From assembly GCA_002726415.1 (NCBI GenBank), contig PBSU01000069.1, forward strand, positions 1 to 39,067: a stretch of 39,067 nt of DNA, written 5' to 3'. The stretch's first letter is position 1. Each line of letters starts with the position of its first letter. Shown here piece after piece: positions 8,727-16,268 of the stretch. The position numbers and the translations under genes were made by a program. The stretch is from Acidiferrobacteraceae bacterium (GTDB lineage: Bacteria > Pseudomonadota > Gammaproteobacteria > Arenicellales > UBA868). A model generated the notes under the pieces. The model did no database searches. It saw nothing but the letters and a program-made list of their open reading frames with translations, and was not told the origin of the DNA.

Positions 8727-9205
8727 TCATCCTCTCCCAAGCTTTTCGCGTCAGGTATCAGGCCGCGCCTTGCTGGGCGGGGTTTTCAAACTCAGTTGGG
8801 CAACGTTAATGAATTATGTGCAAGGAGTAAATACTTTTTTAAAATGTAAAATTACATCTAATCAAAGTGGGCAACATTCGAAAACTCAAAATACCACCTT
8901 AGAACAAGTTAAATAGTGAAATTTTCTGCGTATTCGGATTCGAAGAGTTTGATAAAGTGAGAAAAAGAGGGCGTAGGCCCATTCCCCGCCCACTATCGGC
9001 CCACTCTTGCCCACCTCAGGATAGACCGCTAAGTGCGGTGAGAATGCCGACGTATCGACAGGCCCCTAGCACTGAGCGCCCCCCTTAAGGCAAAAATGCT
9101 CCGGCATGTGACAATGGTATGGTGCGAGCGCTCGAAGGTGTTGCTTGAGGCATCGTTGGTAGACTTACAGCGCAGAAAATTTTCCAGCCGGCAGGGTCCG
9201 ACCTA
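8727..9205. promoter_or_regulatory. AT-rich divergent intergenic region with repeated TGGGCAAC motifs
   Basis: 479 bases without a supported gene between the divergent methyltransferase and OsmC genes. It contains GGGCAAC in near-identical contexts at 8796-8807 and 8867-8878, the inverted form TTGCCCAC at 9007-9014, and a palindrome ATGTAA-AA-TTACAT at 8844-8857. The stretch 8810-8960 is much richer in A+T than the surrounding genes. The repeated motif beside a gene with a DNA-binding-like domain is consistent with an operator for autoregulation, which is inference. I could not place convincing -35/-10 pairs. Confidence 0.45.
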
Positions 9206-9724
9206 ATGAACAAGACGTCATCGAGAAATAAGTTCAAAGAAATATGGAACCAGAAAAGGGATCTTCTCTCGAAGAACCCCGGTAAGAGCGCGGTTACGGT
9301 GAAGGCGGACAGCAGATTAGTGGAAGGATTCATGAGCCGGGTTAAGGCTCGAGATTTTGAGGTCATTGTTGATCAGAATAAGGGCATGGGAGGTTCAGAC
9401 AAAGGACCTAAGCCTAGTGAGTATGTATTGGCTGCGCTGGCGGCCTGCCATGAGGTGACTTATCGGTTGTACGCGGACGCGATGGATATCCCTCTTGAAA
9501 ATGTCGCGGTGAGCGTCACCGGCCATTCTGATGCTCGTGGTTTTTTTGGTCTCGATGATTCCGTACGCGCGGGTTTCTCTCACATCACCGGCGAAATAAA
9601 GGTAACGACCGTTGCGAGTGACGCTGACCTAGAGCGTCTCAGGTTGGCAGTTAACCAGCATTGCCCGGTACTGGATGATCTTCGAAACCCCGTCCAAGTT
9701 GATCTTGAATTGGTGCGGAAATAA
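9206..9724 (+). CDS. OsmC/Ohr-family protein
   Basis: 172 residues of the OsmC fold, which reduces organic hydroperoxides or handles reactive thiols with a cysteine pair. Both family cysteines are present: C81 in LAALAACHEVTY and C153 in NQHCPVLDD. The N-terminal 35 residues are longer and more basic than in short OsmC proteins. There is no signal peptide, so it is cytoplasmic. ATG 9206 has a GCAGGG element about nine bases upstream. It is convergent with the ABC operon and divergent from the sulfur operon. A sulfur-linked role is suggested only by location. Confidence 0.87.
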   Translation: MNKTSSRNKFKEIWNQKRDLLSKNPGKSAVTVKADSRLVEGFMSRVKARDFEVIVDQNKGMGGSDKGPKPSEYVLAALAACHEVTYRLYADAMDIPLENVAVSVTGHSDARGFFGLDDSVRAGFSHITGEIKVTTVASDADLERLRLAVNQHCPVLDDLRNPVQVDLELVRK

Positions 9725-9747
9725 AAAAGGCGCCCGAGAAGGGCGCC
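9723..9747 (-). terminator. Intrinsic terminator of the ABC operon
   Basis: Read on the minus strand this is a 7-bp GC stem (GGCGCCC / GGGCGCC) with a 5-base loop, followed directly by TTTTTT. It lies 24 bases beyond the stop of the substrate-binding protein gene. On the plus strand the same hairpin follows the OsmC stop but lacks an immediate T-run, so termination in that direction would be weaker. Confidence 0.85.
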
Positions 9748-9770
9748 TGGAATTGGAATATTCGTTTTTT

Positions 9771-10859
9771 TCAGTTATATGGGCGCGTTGATCGTGGTTG
9801 GCCCATGATGTCACCAATTGGAGCTTTCAGACCCAGTTCCGCCAGTGCGGCCTTCAGCGGTCCATCGTTGTAAAAATTCTCCGGCGGGTTGGGAGATTTG
9901 AGAACGTTCAACTCATGCAAAAATGCGTACCCATTTTTTGCCAGGGTTATTACGTCATCATCAAAGACCATCTTGGCCTGGTAGGTAACGGGATCACCTC
10001 CGATGGCGACGGGATTTTCCTCGTAGATTGCTGACCAGATAGTGGATTTCGGGTAACCCGTAAGTTCTTCGTAGAGGATTTCTACGGTTTGCTCTGGGTT
10101 GTTGATCATGAACTGCATCGCCTCAATCTCGGCTTTCATCCAGCCGGCTGCGGCTTCGGGATGATTCTCGATAAAGTCCTGACGCATGAGCGTGAAGTCG
10201 GCATCGGTCTCACCCCATGGTGCACCGGTGGCGACATATTTCGCGTGACCGAGTTCGACCACTCTTCGAGCATGCGGCTCCCACATTGCAGCGCCTCCTT
10301 TCATCTTACCGCTCTCAAAATTGCTCGTGATGACTTCAATCGTCATGCTTAGGCGCTTAGAGGGCTTAAATGCACCTTTCATGATGATGGAATCAACAAA
10401 CCGGTTAGCACAGGTTCCACGGTGAACCGCAAACGGTTTTCCTGTCAGCCACGCACTCGCTTCTTCAACACTCTTAAAATCTGGCGCATCTGCAGGGACC
10501 ACTACTTTGTTGCAGTTTTGACCATTGCTGAACATCGGGGTCGAGACGAGGCGAACATCTGCGATCTTTCTTTTTGTCGTTGCCACCAGTGATGGCATGT
10601 CACCCATCGTGCCAATTTGCATTTTGTCTGCAAGAAGGGCATTTACCATTGGCGGGCCAGTCAGGTGGGCTTCGAACTTAACCTTGCTGCCAGCGGGCAG
10701 GTATTTCTCATGTAACTTGAGGTGTTTAATGATTACGCCATTCCACCCGCCAGTCCAATAAGGGTGGTAACCATAGGTAATATCAACCGGCCCGGCTGAC
10801 CATACACGCCCCGAGACTGCGAGTACCAGCATTAGAACAGTTAGTTTTAGGTATTTCAT
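9771..10859 (-). CDS. ABC transporter substrate-binding protein, NitT/TauT (NMT1/SsuA-like) family
   Basis: 362 residues with a Sec signal peptide (basic MKYLK, hydrophobic core, cleavage near VWSA-G at about residue 22). The YGYHPYWTGGWNG opening, the GDMPSLVAT segment and the ligand-binding lobe layout fit periplasmic binding proteins for nitrate, sulfonates, taurine or thiamine precursors. Two cysteines in the mature protein (GQNCNK and RGTCANR) are unusual for this group and might form a disulfide. GGAGGACAAA precedes ATG 10859. It is the last gene of a five-gene transporter operon, and an 83-base gap with its own strong RBS separates it from the ATPase gene. The ligand is unknown; a sulfur compound is suggested by the neighbourhood. 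Confidence 0.87.
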   Translation of the reverse strand: MKYLKLTVLMLVLAVSGRVWSAGPVDITYGYHPYWTGGWNGVIIKHLKLHEKYLPAGSKVKFEAHLTGPPMVNALLADKMQIGTMGDMPSLVATTKRKIADVRLVSTPMFSNGQNCNKVVVPADAPDFKSVEEASAWLTGKPFAVHRGTCANRFVDSIIMKGAFKPSKRLSMTIEVITSNFESGKMKGGAAMWEPHARRVVELGHAKYVATGAPWGETDADFTLMRQDFIENHPEAAAGWMKAEIEAMQFMINNPEQTVEILYEELTGYPKSTIWSAIYEENPVAIGGDPVTYQAKMVFDDDVITLAKNGYAFLHELNVLKSPNPPENFYNDGPLKAALAELGLKAPIGDIMGQPRSTRPYN

Positions 10860-10942
10860 TTTGTCCTCCTAATTTATGGGTTTTGGGAGATACTTCTGCT
10901 TTGGTTCTTCTTTAGAGGCCTCCTGTTGGTGAGAGTTAGAAA

Positions 10943-11746
10943 TTAGTTTTCTTCAGACTGAAATAGAAGATCAATCGCTTTTTCTTTGTGCTCAAGGTAT
11001 GCCTTGCTTACGGTCACATCAAAATTCCGCGGTCTAGGGAGGTCGACGTTGATCACCTCGAGAATTTCAGTTGGGTGGCCGCCCATGATGTAAATTTTGT
11101 CAGCCAGAAAGAGAGCTTCTTCTAGTTCTGATGTAATAAACACGGTGGTTTGTCGGGTTTCCTCAAAAAGGGCTAGGTAATATTCCTGGAGAATCTCGCG
11201 TGTCATAACGTCAAGTCCTCGGAAGGGCTCATCAAGAATCATTACTTTGGGCCTATTGATGAGAGCTTGTGCGATTTCAGCGCGTCGTTTCATCCCCCCT
11301 GATAACTGATCAGGATATTTGTCAGAGAACTCAGCGAGTCCAAATTTAGCCAGGAGGTCATTAGCAGTTTTTCTTAATGTCTGGATATTGGCTTCGCCTC
11401 GGACTTTTGGTCCAAAAATCACGTTCTCAAGGACTGTCATCCAAGGCCAGAGTGCAGTCTCTTGGAATACCAACAATCGTTCCGGGCTCGGCCCTCTGAC
11501 CGGCCTGCTATCGAGCGTTACATTGCCATTGTCGGGGGTTGTGAACCCAGCAAGCAGGTACCCCAGAGTTGACTTGCCACATCCGGAGGTCCCCATAACC
11601 ACATGCAGTTGGTTCGGTTCAAAGGTCATAGACAGGTTGTCAAAAACCGACATATGCGTCCCGTCTGGAGCGGTGAAGCCTTTGCTCACCCGGTCTAGAT
11701 GAATTCCGTCTTTGGCGGGTTTTGATACTGGCGTGTCCTCACTCAT
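10943..11746 (-). CDS. ABC transporter ATPase, NitT/TauT family (second copy)
   Basis: About 267 residues from ATG 11746. Walker A GTSGCGKST, Q-loop FQETALWPW, signature LSGGMKRR, Walker B VMILDEPF and D-loop RGLD are all visible. I chose 11746 rather than the longer open frame from 11764, because AAGGAG lies eight bases upstream and the ATG overlaps the stop of the upstream permease (TGATG), a classic coupling arrangement. It should power one of the two permeases in the operon. Confidence 0.9.
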   Translation of the reverse strand: MSEDTPVSKPAKDGIHLDRVSKGFTAPDGTHMSVFDNLSMTFEPNQLHVVMGTSGCGKSTLGYLLAGFTTPDNGNVTLDSRPVRGPSPERLLVFQETALWPWMTVLENVIFGPKVRGEANIQTLRKTANDLLAKFGLAEFSDKYPDQLSGGMKRRAEIAQALINRPKVMILDEPFRGLDVMTREILQEYYLALFEETRQTTVFITSELEEALFLADKIYIMGGHPTEILEVINVDLPRPRNFDVTVSKAYLEHKEKAIDLLFQSEEN

Positions 11747-12516
11747 CAGGCGCTCCTTCGCCATGGCATCATCTTTCGTTCGATCACATTCACAACTTTA
11801 GTCGACAGGTATCCCGCTAATCCTATGCTGATCATCCCGATCACAAGCACTTCTGGCGTACTGCTGACATAACCCTCCCAGGTGAGTCTGCCAAGGCCGC
11901 TGTCGCTCGCGATCATTTCAGCTGCAATAACCACATCCCAGGTGATGGCAATCCCGAGCGTCATGCCAACAGCAATAGAGGGAATAACGGAAGGGAGCAT
12001 GATGCGCAAAAAAATCGCTGGGCGAGACGCGCCGAGAGAGAGCGCAAGCCATAGGTGCTCGCGTTTTATAGATCGTACTCCATCGAAGACATTAATAACG
12101 ATGATGAAGAAAGCGCCGATAAACGTAATAAAGATAATGCTGGACTCGTTTGTTGGCCAGAAAAGGATTGACATAGGCACCCAGGCAAGAGGAGGAATCG
12201 GTCGCAGCAGTTCAAACACGGGAAAGAAAAGTTCTCGAAATCTATCGTTAGTTCCAAAAAAGAGCCCGAGCGGGATGCCCAGTAATTGTGCAAACAGGAA
12301 GCCCAAAAGAACACGTTGAAAACTGGTAACCCAGGAAAGCCAGTAGTGTCCGTCATGCACATAATCTTTGGCGAACATCTGGATGACCTCTACCGGGTTG
12401 GCCATTTCTGCAAAGCCGGGCAACTTAAGTATGCAGGCGAGATACCAGCTTAGAAAAAATCCAAAGATGGCTATAAAGCCGCGCCAATTTAGCGTTAACT
12501 TGATTTTTTTAAGCAT
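11746..12516 (-). CDS. ABC transporter permease, NitT/TauT (SsuC-like) family (second copy)
   Basis: About 256 residues with some six hydrophobic segments. The EAA-type cytoplasmic loop reads SLGASRPAIFLRIMLPSVIPSI, matching binding-protein-dependent permeases of the taurine/nitrate type. The conserved RPIPPLAWVP segment occurs in both permeases of this operon. The open frame extends to 12570 inside the preceding ATPase gene. ATG at 12516, four bases after the ATPase stop, gives the natural basic start MLKKIK and is preferred. Confidence 0.88.
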   Translation of the reverse strand: MLKKIKLTLNWRGFIAIFGFFLSWYLACILKLPGFAEMANPVEVIQMFAKDYVHDGHYWLSWVTSFQRVLLGFLFAQLLGIPLGLFFGTNDRFRELFFPVFELLRPIPPLAWVPMSILFWPTNESSIIFITFIGAFFIIVINVFDGVRSIKREHLWLALSLGASRPAIFLRIMLPSVIPSIAVGMTLGIAITWDVVIAAEMIASDSGLGRLTWEGYVSSTPEVLVIGMISIGLAGYLSTKVVNVIERKMMPWRRSA

Positions 12517-12520
12517 CGTC

Positions 12521-13348
12521 TTAGGCCAGCTCTTTTTCCCCGCGTTCAAAAGCCTTGCGAGCTTCTTCATGAACAGCGGCTATTGCTTGTTTTTGGAGTT
12601 CTGTAAAGCGCTCGGAGATCGTCATGCTGTTCGTCCGGGGACGAGGGAGATCGACATCAATATTGAGTTTTATCGTGCCAGGTCTGGTAGTCATAACCAG
12701 TACAACATCGGCAAGTAGAATTGCTTCAGCCAGATCATGGGTAATTAACAGAATGGTTGTCTGGAATCGTTGATGGATATCGAGAAGGTGCTGGTGCATC
12801 TTTGATTTCGATACCGTATCCATAGCTCTAAATGGCTCATCCAGCAATAAAATCTTGGGCTGGTTAATCAATGCTCGTAGAATCTCGACCCGTCTTTGCA
12901 TGCCAGATGAAATCTGGCCTGGGAAAGAGTGTGCAATACGTTCCAGGTCGCCAGCTTTGCCCAGAAGTCGCAGTGCCTCATTCTCAGCTTGTTCTCGAGA
13001 CAGTTTTTTTTGCACTATCGGGCCGTACGCGATATTTTCCAGCACCGTCTTCCAGGGAAATAACGCACCGTTTTGAAATACAACTACCCGGTCTGAATTA
13101 GGTCGGATTTTTGTGGATGAGTCGGCCAGCAGCTCCCCGTCCAATTGGATTGCCCCCTTGGAGGGTGAATCAAAGCCTGCGATCATGTTCAAAAGGGTAC
13201 TCTTGCCGCATCCTGAGGGCCCTACCATAGCGACAAATTTTCCAGCAGGTATTTCACAAGTGCAGTCCTCTAGTGCATGCACAGCGGCCCCTTCGGGGTC
13301 ATATATCTTCTGCACGGCATTGATGGAGATTGCCCCTGATTTAGTCAT
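12521..13348 (-). CDS. ABC transporter ATPase, NitT/TauT family (first copy, atypical signature)
   Basis: 275 residues. Walker A GPSGCGKST, Q-loop FQNGALFPW, Walker B ILLLDEPF and switch LITHD are present. The ABC signature reads ISSGMQRR instead of LSGGMxRR: the first glycine of the family motif is serine. This may alter the composite ATP site when paired with a canonical partner, so a heterodimer with the second ATPase is possible (inference). ATG 13348 overlaps the stop of the upstream permease by four bases (ATGA). Confidence 0.9.
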   Translation of the reverse strand: MTKSGAISINAVQKIYDPEGAAVHALEDCTCEIPAGKFVAMVGPSGCGKSTLLNMIAGFDSPSKGAIQLDGELLADSSTKIRPNSDRVVVFQNGALFPWKTVLENIAYGPIVQKKLSREQAENEALRLLGKAGDLERIAHSFPGQISSGMQRRVEILRALINQPKILLLDEPFRAMDTVSKSKMHQHLLDIHQRFQTTILLITHDLAEAILLADVVLVMTTRPGTIKLNIDVDLPRPRTNSMTISERFTELQKQAIAAVHEEARKAFERGEKELA

Positions 13349-14133
13349 TGTGTATTAAGCGCCTGGGAGATGCCGGTAGATTGTTCGCGCCAGCGAACCA
13401 TGTGTTTCCCTAGCTGGCGGATAGCAGCGCTACTGGCATATCCGACAATTCCCAGGGTTGCCATCATGATGACGATGGTCGGATACTGAACGAGGTTATA
13501 GGATTCAAGGATCATGAACCCCAGGCCATACTGGGCTGCAATCATCTCCCCGGCGACGAGAGAGAACCAGGCCGCACCCATTGCAATCTGTAGCCCGGTA
13601 AAAATAGTCGGCATAGCGCCTGGAGCAATAATATCGCGCAAAATGTCACTAGGGCTTGCCCCCAAGCAGTCTGCCGCTCGGAAGAAATCTGGATCAATGG
13701 AACGCACCCCCAGCAGCGTGTTGAGGGTGGTGGCGAAAAAGGCTACCAGGAAAGTGACAAAAATTACCGCGGGCTCATCGCCTGGCAGTATCAGTATGGC
13801 GATCGGGACCCAGGCTAACGGAGGAATCGGGCGCAGGAAATCTAACAGTGCACCGGCATAGGCATTGAAGTTCGCTTTCCATCCCATCATGATCCCGAGC
13901 GGGACGCCAAGTATCACGGCTAAAAGAAACGCTACGGTAGCGCGATAGGTGCTATAGACAATATGCAGATAATAATCTGTAGTGAAAATGGATAACCCGT
14001 AATCCGGGTCCGTAGAAATCCACTCAAGAAATACGCTGAGGGGGTCGGGTAGCCGATTGAATGCGACAAAGGGTGTCCACTTCACCAGCCCATACCAGAC
14101 AAGCACGGAGGAAGTAATTCCCAGAAACATCAA
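13345..14133 (-). CDS. ABC transporter permease, NitT/TauT (SsuC-like) family (first copy)
   Basis: About 262 residues, some six membrane segments, with the cytoplasmic coupling loop CLGASPSDILRDIIAPGAMP. It is the first gene of the five-gene transporter operon. The start is uncertain. TTG 14133 and ATG 14130 lack a Shine-Dalgarno, while a strong GAGGAGGAAA lies about 25-30 bases further upstream in a region that stays open in frame but offers only an ATA codon at the right distance. The true N-terminus may therefore be about ten residues longer, using a non-standard start. Confidence 0.86.
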   Translation of the reverse strand: MMFLGITSSVLVWYGLVKWTPFVAFNRLPDPLSVFLEWISTDPDYGLSIFTTDYYLHIVYSTYRATVAFLLAVILGVPLGIMMGWKANFNAYAGALLDFLRPIPPLAWVPIAILILPGDEPAVIFVTFLVAFFATTLNTLLGVRSIDPDFFRAADCLGASPSDILRDIIAPGAMPTIFTGLQIAMGAAWFSLVAGEMIAAQYGLGFMILESYNLVQYPTIVIMMATLGIVGYASSAAIRQLGKHMVRWREQSTGISQALNTQ

Positions 14134-14452
14134 TAGATGTTTTGATGACTTACTGAAGACTATTTCCTCCTCGAAGATGCTCAGTAGCGATTGATCTGGC
14201 AGGCGGCACTCCCTGAGTCAAGCCTGTTTAAAAGGGAGAAGTTAAATTTCATGATTGGGGTGGCAACCTATCATAAATCCCATTTTATGGGTGAGCTTGT
14301 TTCGGTGGGCATCGTCCAACATGGTCTCCCACCGAGGTGGGCCGGAAGATTTTCTCCTTTGACAAGGCAGGTGGGCCAAGAATTGAACAGGTCAGCGTAA
14401 AGTTTGCGCTATGATAACTACCTACCTATCTACCTACCTGCCGCGAGGACAA
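14134..14452. promoter_or_regulatory. Divergent intergenic region with two hairpins and a CTAC microsatellite
   Basis: 319 bases between the divergent ABC operon and the CoA-binding gene. Seen: inverted repeats CCCAT-TTT-ATGGG (14279-14291) and CCCACC-GA-GGTGGG (14328-14341), a perfect TTGACA at 14359-14364 without a good -10 at the normal distance, TATGAT at 14410-14415, and about five tetranucleotide units (CTAC/CTAT) at 14417-14438, just before the GAGG ribosome-binding site. No gene or known riboswitch class was recognised. Confidence 0.4.
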
Positions 14453-14941
14453 GTGACTGAGATGACTGCAGACATCGAAACATTACGCAAGATTCTTATC
14501 CAGACCAAGGTCATTGCCGTGGTCGGGTTGTCCGCAAATTGGTGGAGACCCAGTTTTTTCGCAGCGAAGTATATGCAGGACCATGGGTATCGGATCATTC
14601 CGGTTAACCCTAACTACGAGGAGATTCTGGGTGAGCGGTGTTATCCGTCGCTTGAGGATATCCCTAAGGATATTGAGGTCGACATGGTGGATCTTTTTCA
14701 AAGATCAGAGATGACACCACCTCTGGCACGCAGCGCAGCTGCGATTGGCGCAAAAGTACTTTGGTTGCAACTGGGGGTAAGGAATGACGAGGCGGCCGGA
14801 TTAGCGGTGGCAGGCGGGCTGGATGTGGTCATGGACCGCTGCGTAAAGATTGAGCATGGGCGCCTGCTGGGAGGTTTGAATCTGTTTGGCGTCACAACCA
14901 AGGTTATTTCAGCCAAGCGCCCTAAATGGCTGGTTTATTGA
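14453..14941 (+). CDS. CoA-binding domain protein (YccU-like)
   Basis: About 162 residues, a single Rossmann-type CoA-binding domain: IAVVGLSANWWRPSF near the N-terminus, YRIIPVNPNYEEILGE, VDMVDLFQRSE, and the C-terminal MDRCVKIEH with the family cysteine. GTG 14453 is chosen because GAGG lies four bases upstream; ATG 14462 is the alternative, and the open frame reaches back to 14411. It is nine bases before the O-acetylhomoserine sulfhydrylase gene. Adjacency of these two families is common in bacteria and suggests a linked role in sulfur assimilation. The biochemical activity of the family is not settled. Confidence 0.87.
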   Translation: MTEMTADIETLRKILIQTKVIAVVGLSANWWRPSFFAAKYMQDHGYRIIPVNPNYEEILGERCYPSLEDIPKDIEVDMVDLFQRSEMTPPLARSAAAIGAKVLWLQLGVRNDEAAGLAVAGGLDVVMDRCVKIEHGRLLGGLNLFGVTTKVISAKRPKWLVY

Positions 14942-14950
14942 GAAAAGATT

Positions 14951-16240
14951 ATGAGTGACCGGGAATTTGGTTTCGAAACTTTATGTCTGCATGCAGGTCA
15001 ATTGCCTGATACCGCTACAGGGGCGCGGGCTGCACCGATTTACCAGACGACATCGTACGTTTTTGACAGCACGGACCATGCCGCCAGTCTGTTCAACCTT
15101 CAGACCTTTGGTAATGTCTATTCGCGCATGATGAACCCCACTAATGCCATGCTGGAAGAACGGCTGGCAACCTTGGAAGGGGGGCGCGCCGGATTGGTAG
15201 TGGGTTCGGGCATGGCGGCACAGATGGTCGCGCTATTGACTCTGCTGGAGTCAGGTGACGAACTGGTTTCCGCGAGCACGCTTTATGGGGGCACTTATTC
15301 ACAGTTCGACTATTCTTTTCGCCGCATGGGTATCAATACCCATTTTGTCGACCCGGATGATCCGCAGAATTTCGCCCGCGCCATTACCCCACAAACTAAG
15401 GCGGTCTACGCGGAGACAATCGGTAATCCGCTGAACAATGTATTGGATATCTCGGCGGTTGCCGCTATTGCCCATGATGCCGGGGTGCCACTGGTAATCG
15501 ATAATACGTTTGGCACTCCGTACCTGTGCCGCCCTTTTGAATTTGGAGCCGATATCGTGGTCCATTCGGTCACAAAGTGGATCGGAGGCCATGGTACGTC
15601 TATCGGTGGCGCCGTAATTGAGTCGGGAAAATTTCCCTGGGATAGCGGTAAGTTTCCGGGAATGACTGAGCCCTCGAAGGGATATCATGGGATCCGGTTC
15701 TACGAAACCTTTGGTGATTTCGGCTTTGTGACCAAGGCGCGCATGGAAACGCTGCGCACCCTGGGGCCATCAATGAGCCCACTCAGCGCGTTTCTTTTCC
15801 TGCAGGGACTGGAGACCTTGCCCCTGCGAATGGATCGCCACTGTGCTAACACATTAGCGGTTGCGCAATTTCTCGATGCACACCCGTCTGTTTCCTGGGT
15901 GAAATATGCCGGGTTGCCGGAGAGCCCGTATTTTCATCTGGCCCAGAAGTATCTTGAGAAGGGGGCCGGGGGAGTGCTGACCTTTGGGATCCGCGGTGGG
16001 CAGGCAGCGGGCATCCGATTTATTGAGAATGCCCAGTTTTTGAGTCACCTGGCCAATGTGGGGGATGCAAAGACATTAGTGATCCACCCGGCATCCACGA
16101 CACACCGTCAACTTAACGAGGAAGAGCAGGCCAGCGCCGGGGTCAGCCCGGATATGATCCGCATGTCGGTAGGCCTTGAGACCCTCGACGATATCCTGTG
16201 GGATATCGACCAGGCGCTGGCCAAATCCCAGCAAGCATGA
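14951..16240 (+). CDS. metY: O-acetylhomoserine sulfhydrylase
   Basis: 429-residue PLP enzyme of the Cys/Met-metabolism family that makes homocysteine from O-acetyl- (or O-succinyl-) homoserine and sulfide, or methionine from methanethiol. Seen: ETLCLHAGQLPD start, YSRMMNPT, the PLP lysine K209 in SVTKWIGGHG, and the C-terminal THRQLNEEEQ loop with HPASTTH. The roughly 430-residue length and the insert around residue 215-240 separate MetY from the shorter (about 390) gamma-synthases. It provides direct sulfhydrylation in a window that also has transsulfuration genes. The acyl-homoserine donor could come from the MetA at 27278. Confidence 0.92.
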   Translation: MSDREFGFETLCLHAGQLPDTATGARAAPIYQTTSYVFDSTDHAASLFNLQTFGNVYSRMMNPTNAMLEERLATLEGGRAGLVVGSGMAAQMVALLTLLESGDELVSASTLYGGTYSQFDYSFRRMGINTHFVDPDDPQNFARAITPQTKAVYAETIGNPLNNVLDISAVAAIAHDAGVPLVIDNTFGTPYLCRPFEFGADIVVHSVTKWIGGHGTSIGGAVIESGKFPWDSGKFPGMTEPSKGYHGIRFYETFGDFGFVTKARMETLRTLGPSMSPLSAFLFLQGLETLPLRMDRHCANTLAVAQFLDAHPSVSWVKYAGLPESPYFHLAQKYLEKGAGGVLTFGIRGGQAAGIRFIENAQFLSHLANVGDAKTLVIHPASTTHRQLNEEEQASAGVSPDMIRMSVGLETLDDILWDIDQALAKSQQA

Positions 16241-16268
16241 AGTATCCGTCGTTGTCCGGTGCGATCAG

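Noticed and set aside
14191-14400. 69-codon open frame in the divergent region before the CoA-binding gene
   Set aside because: No family resemblance and it spans inverted repeats and promoter-like elements, so it is more likely regulatory sequence.
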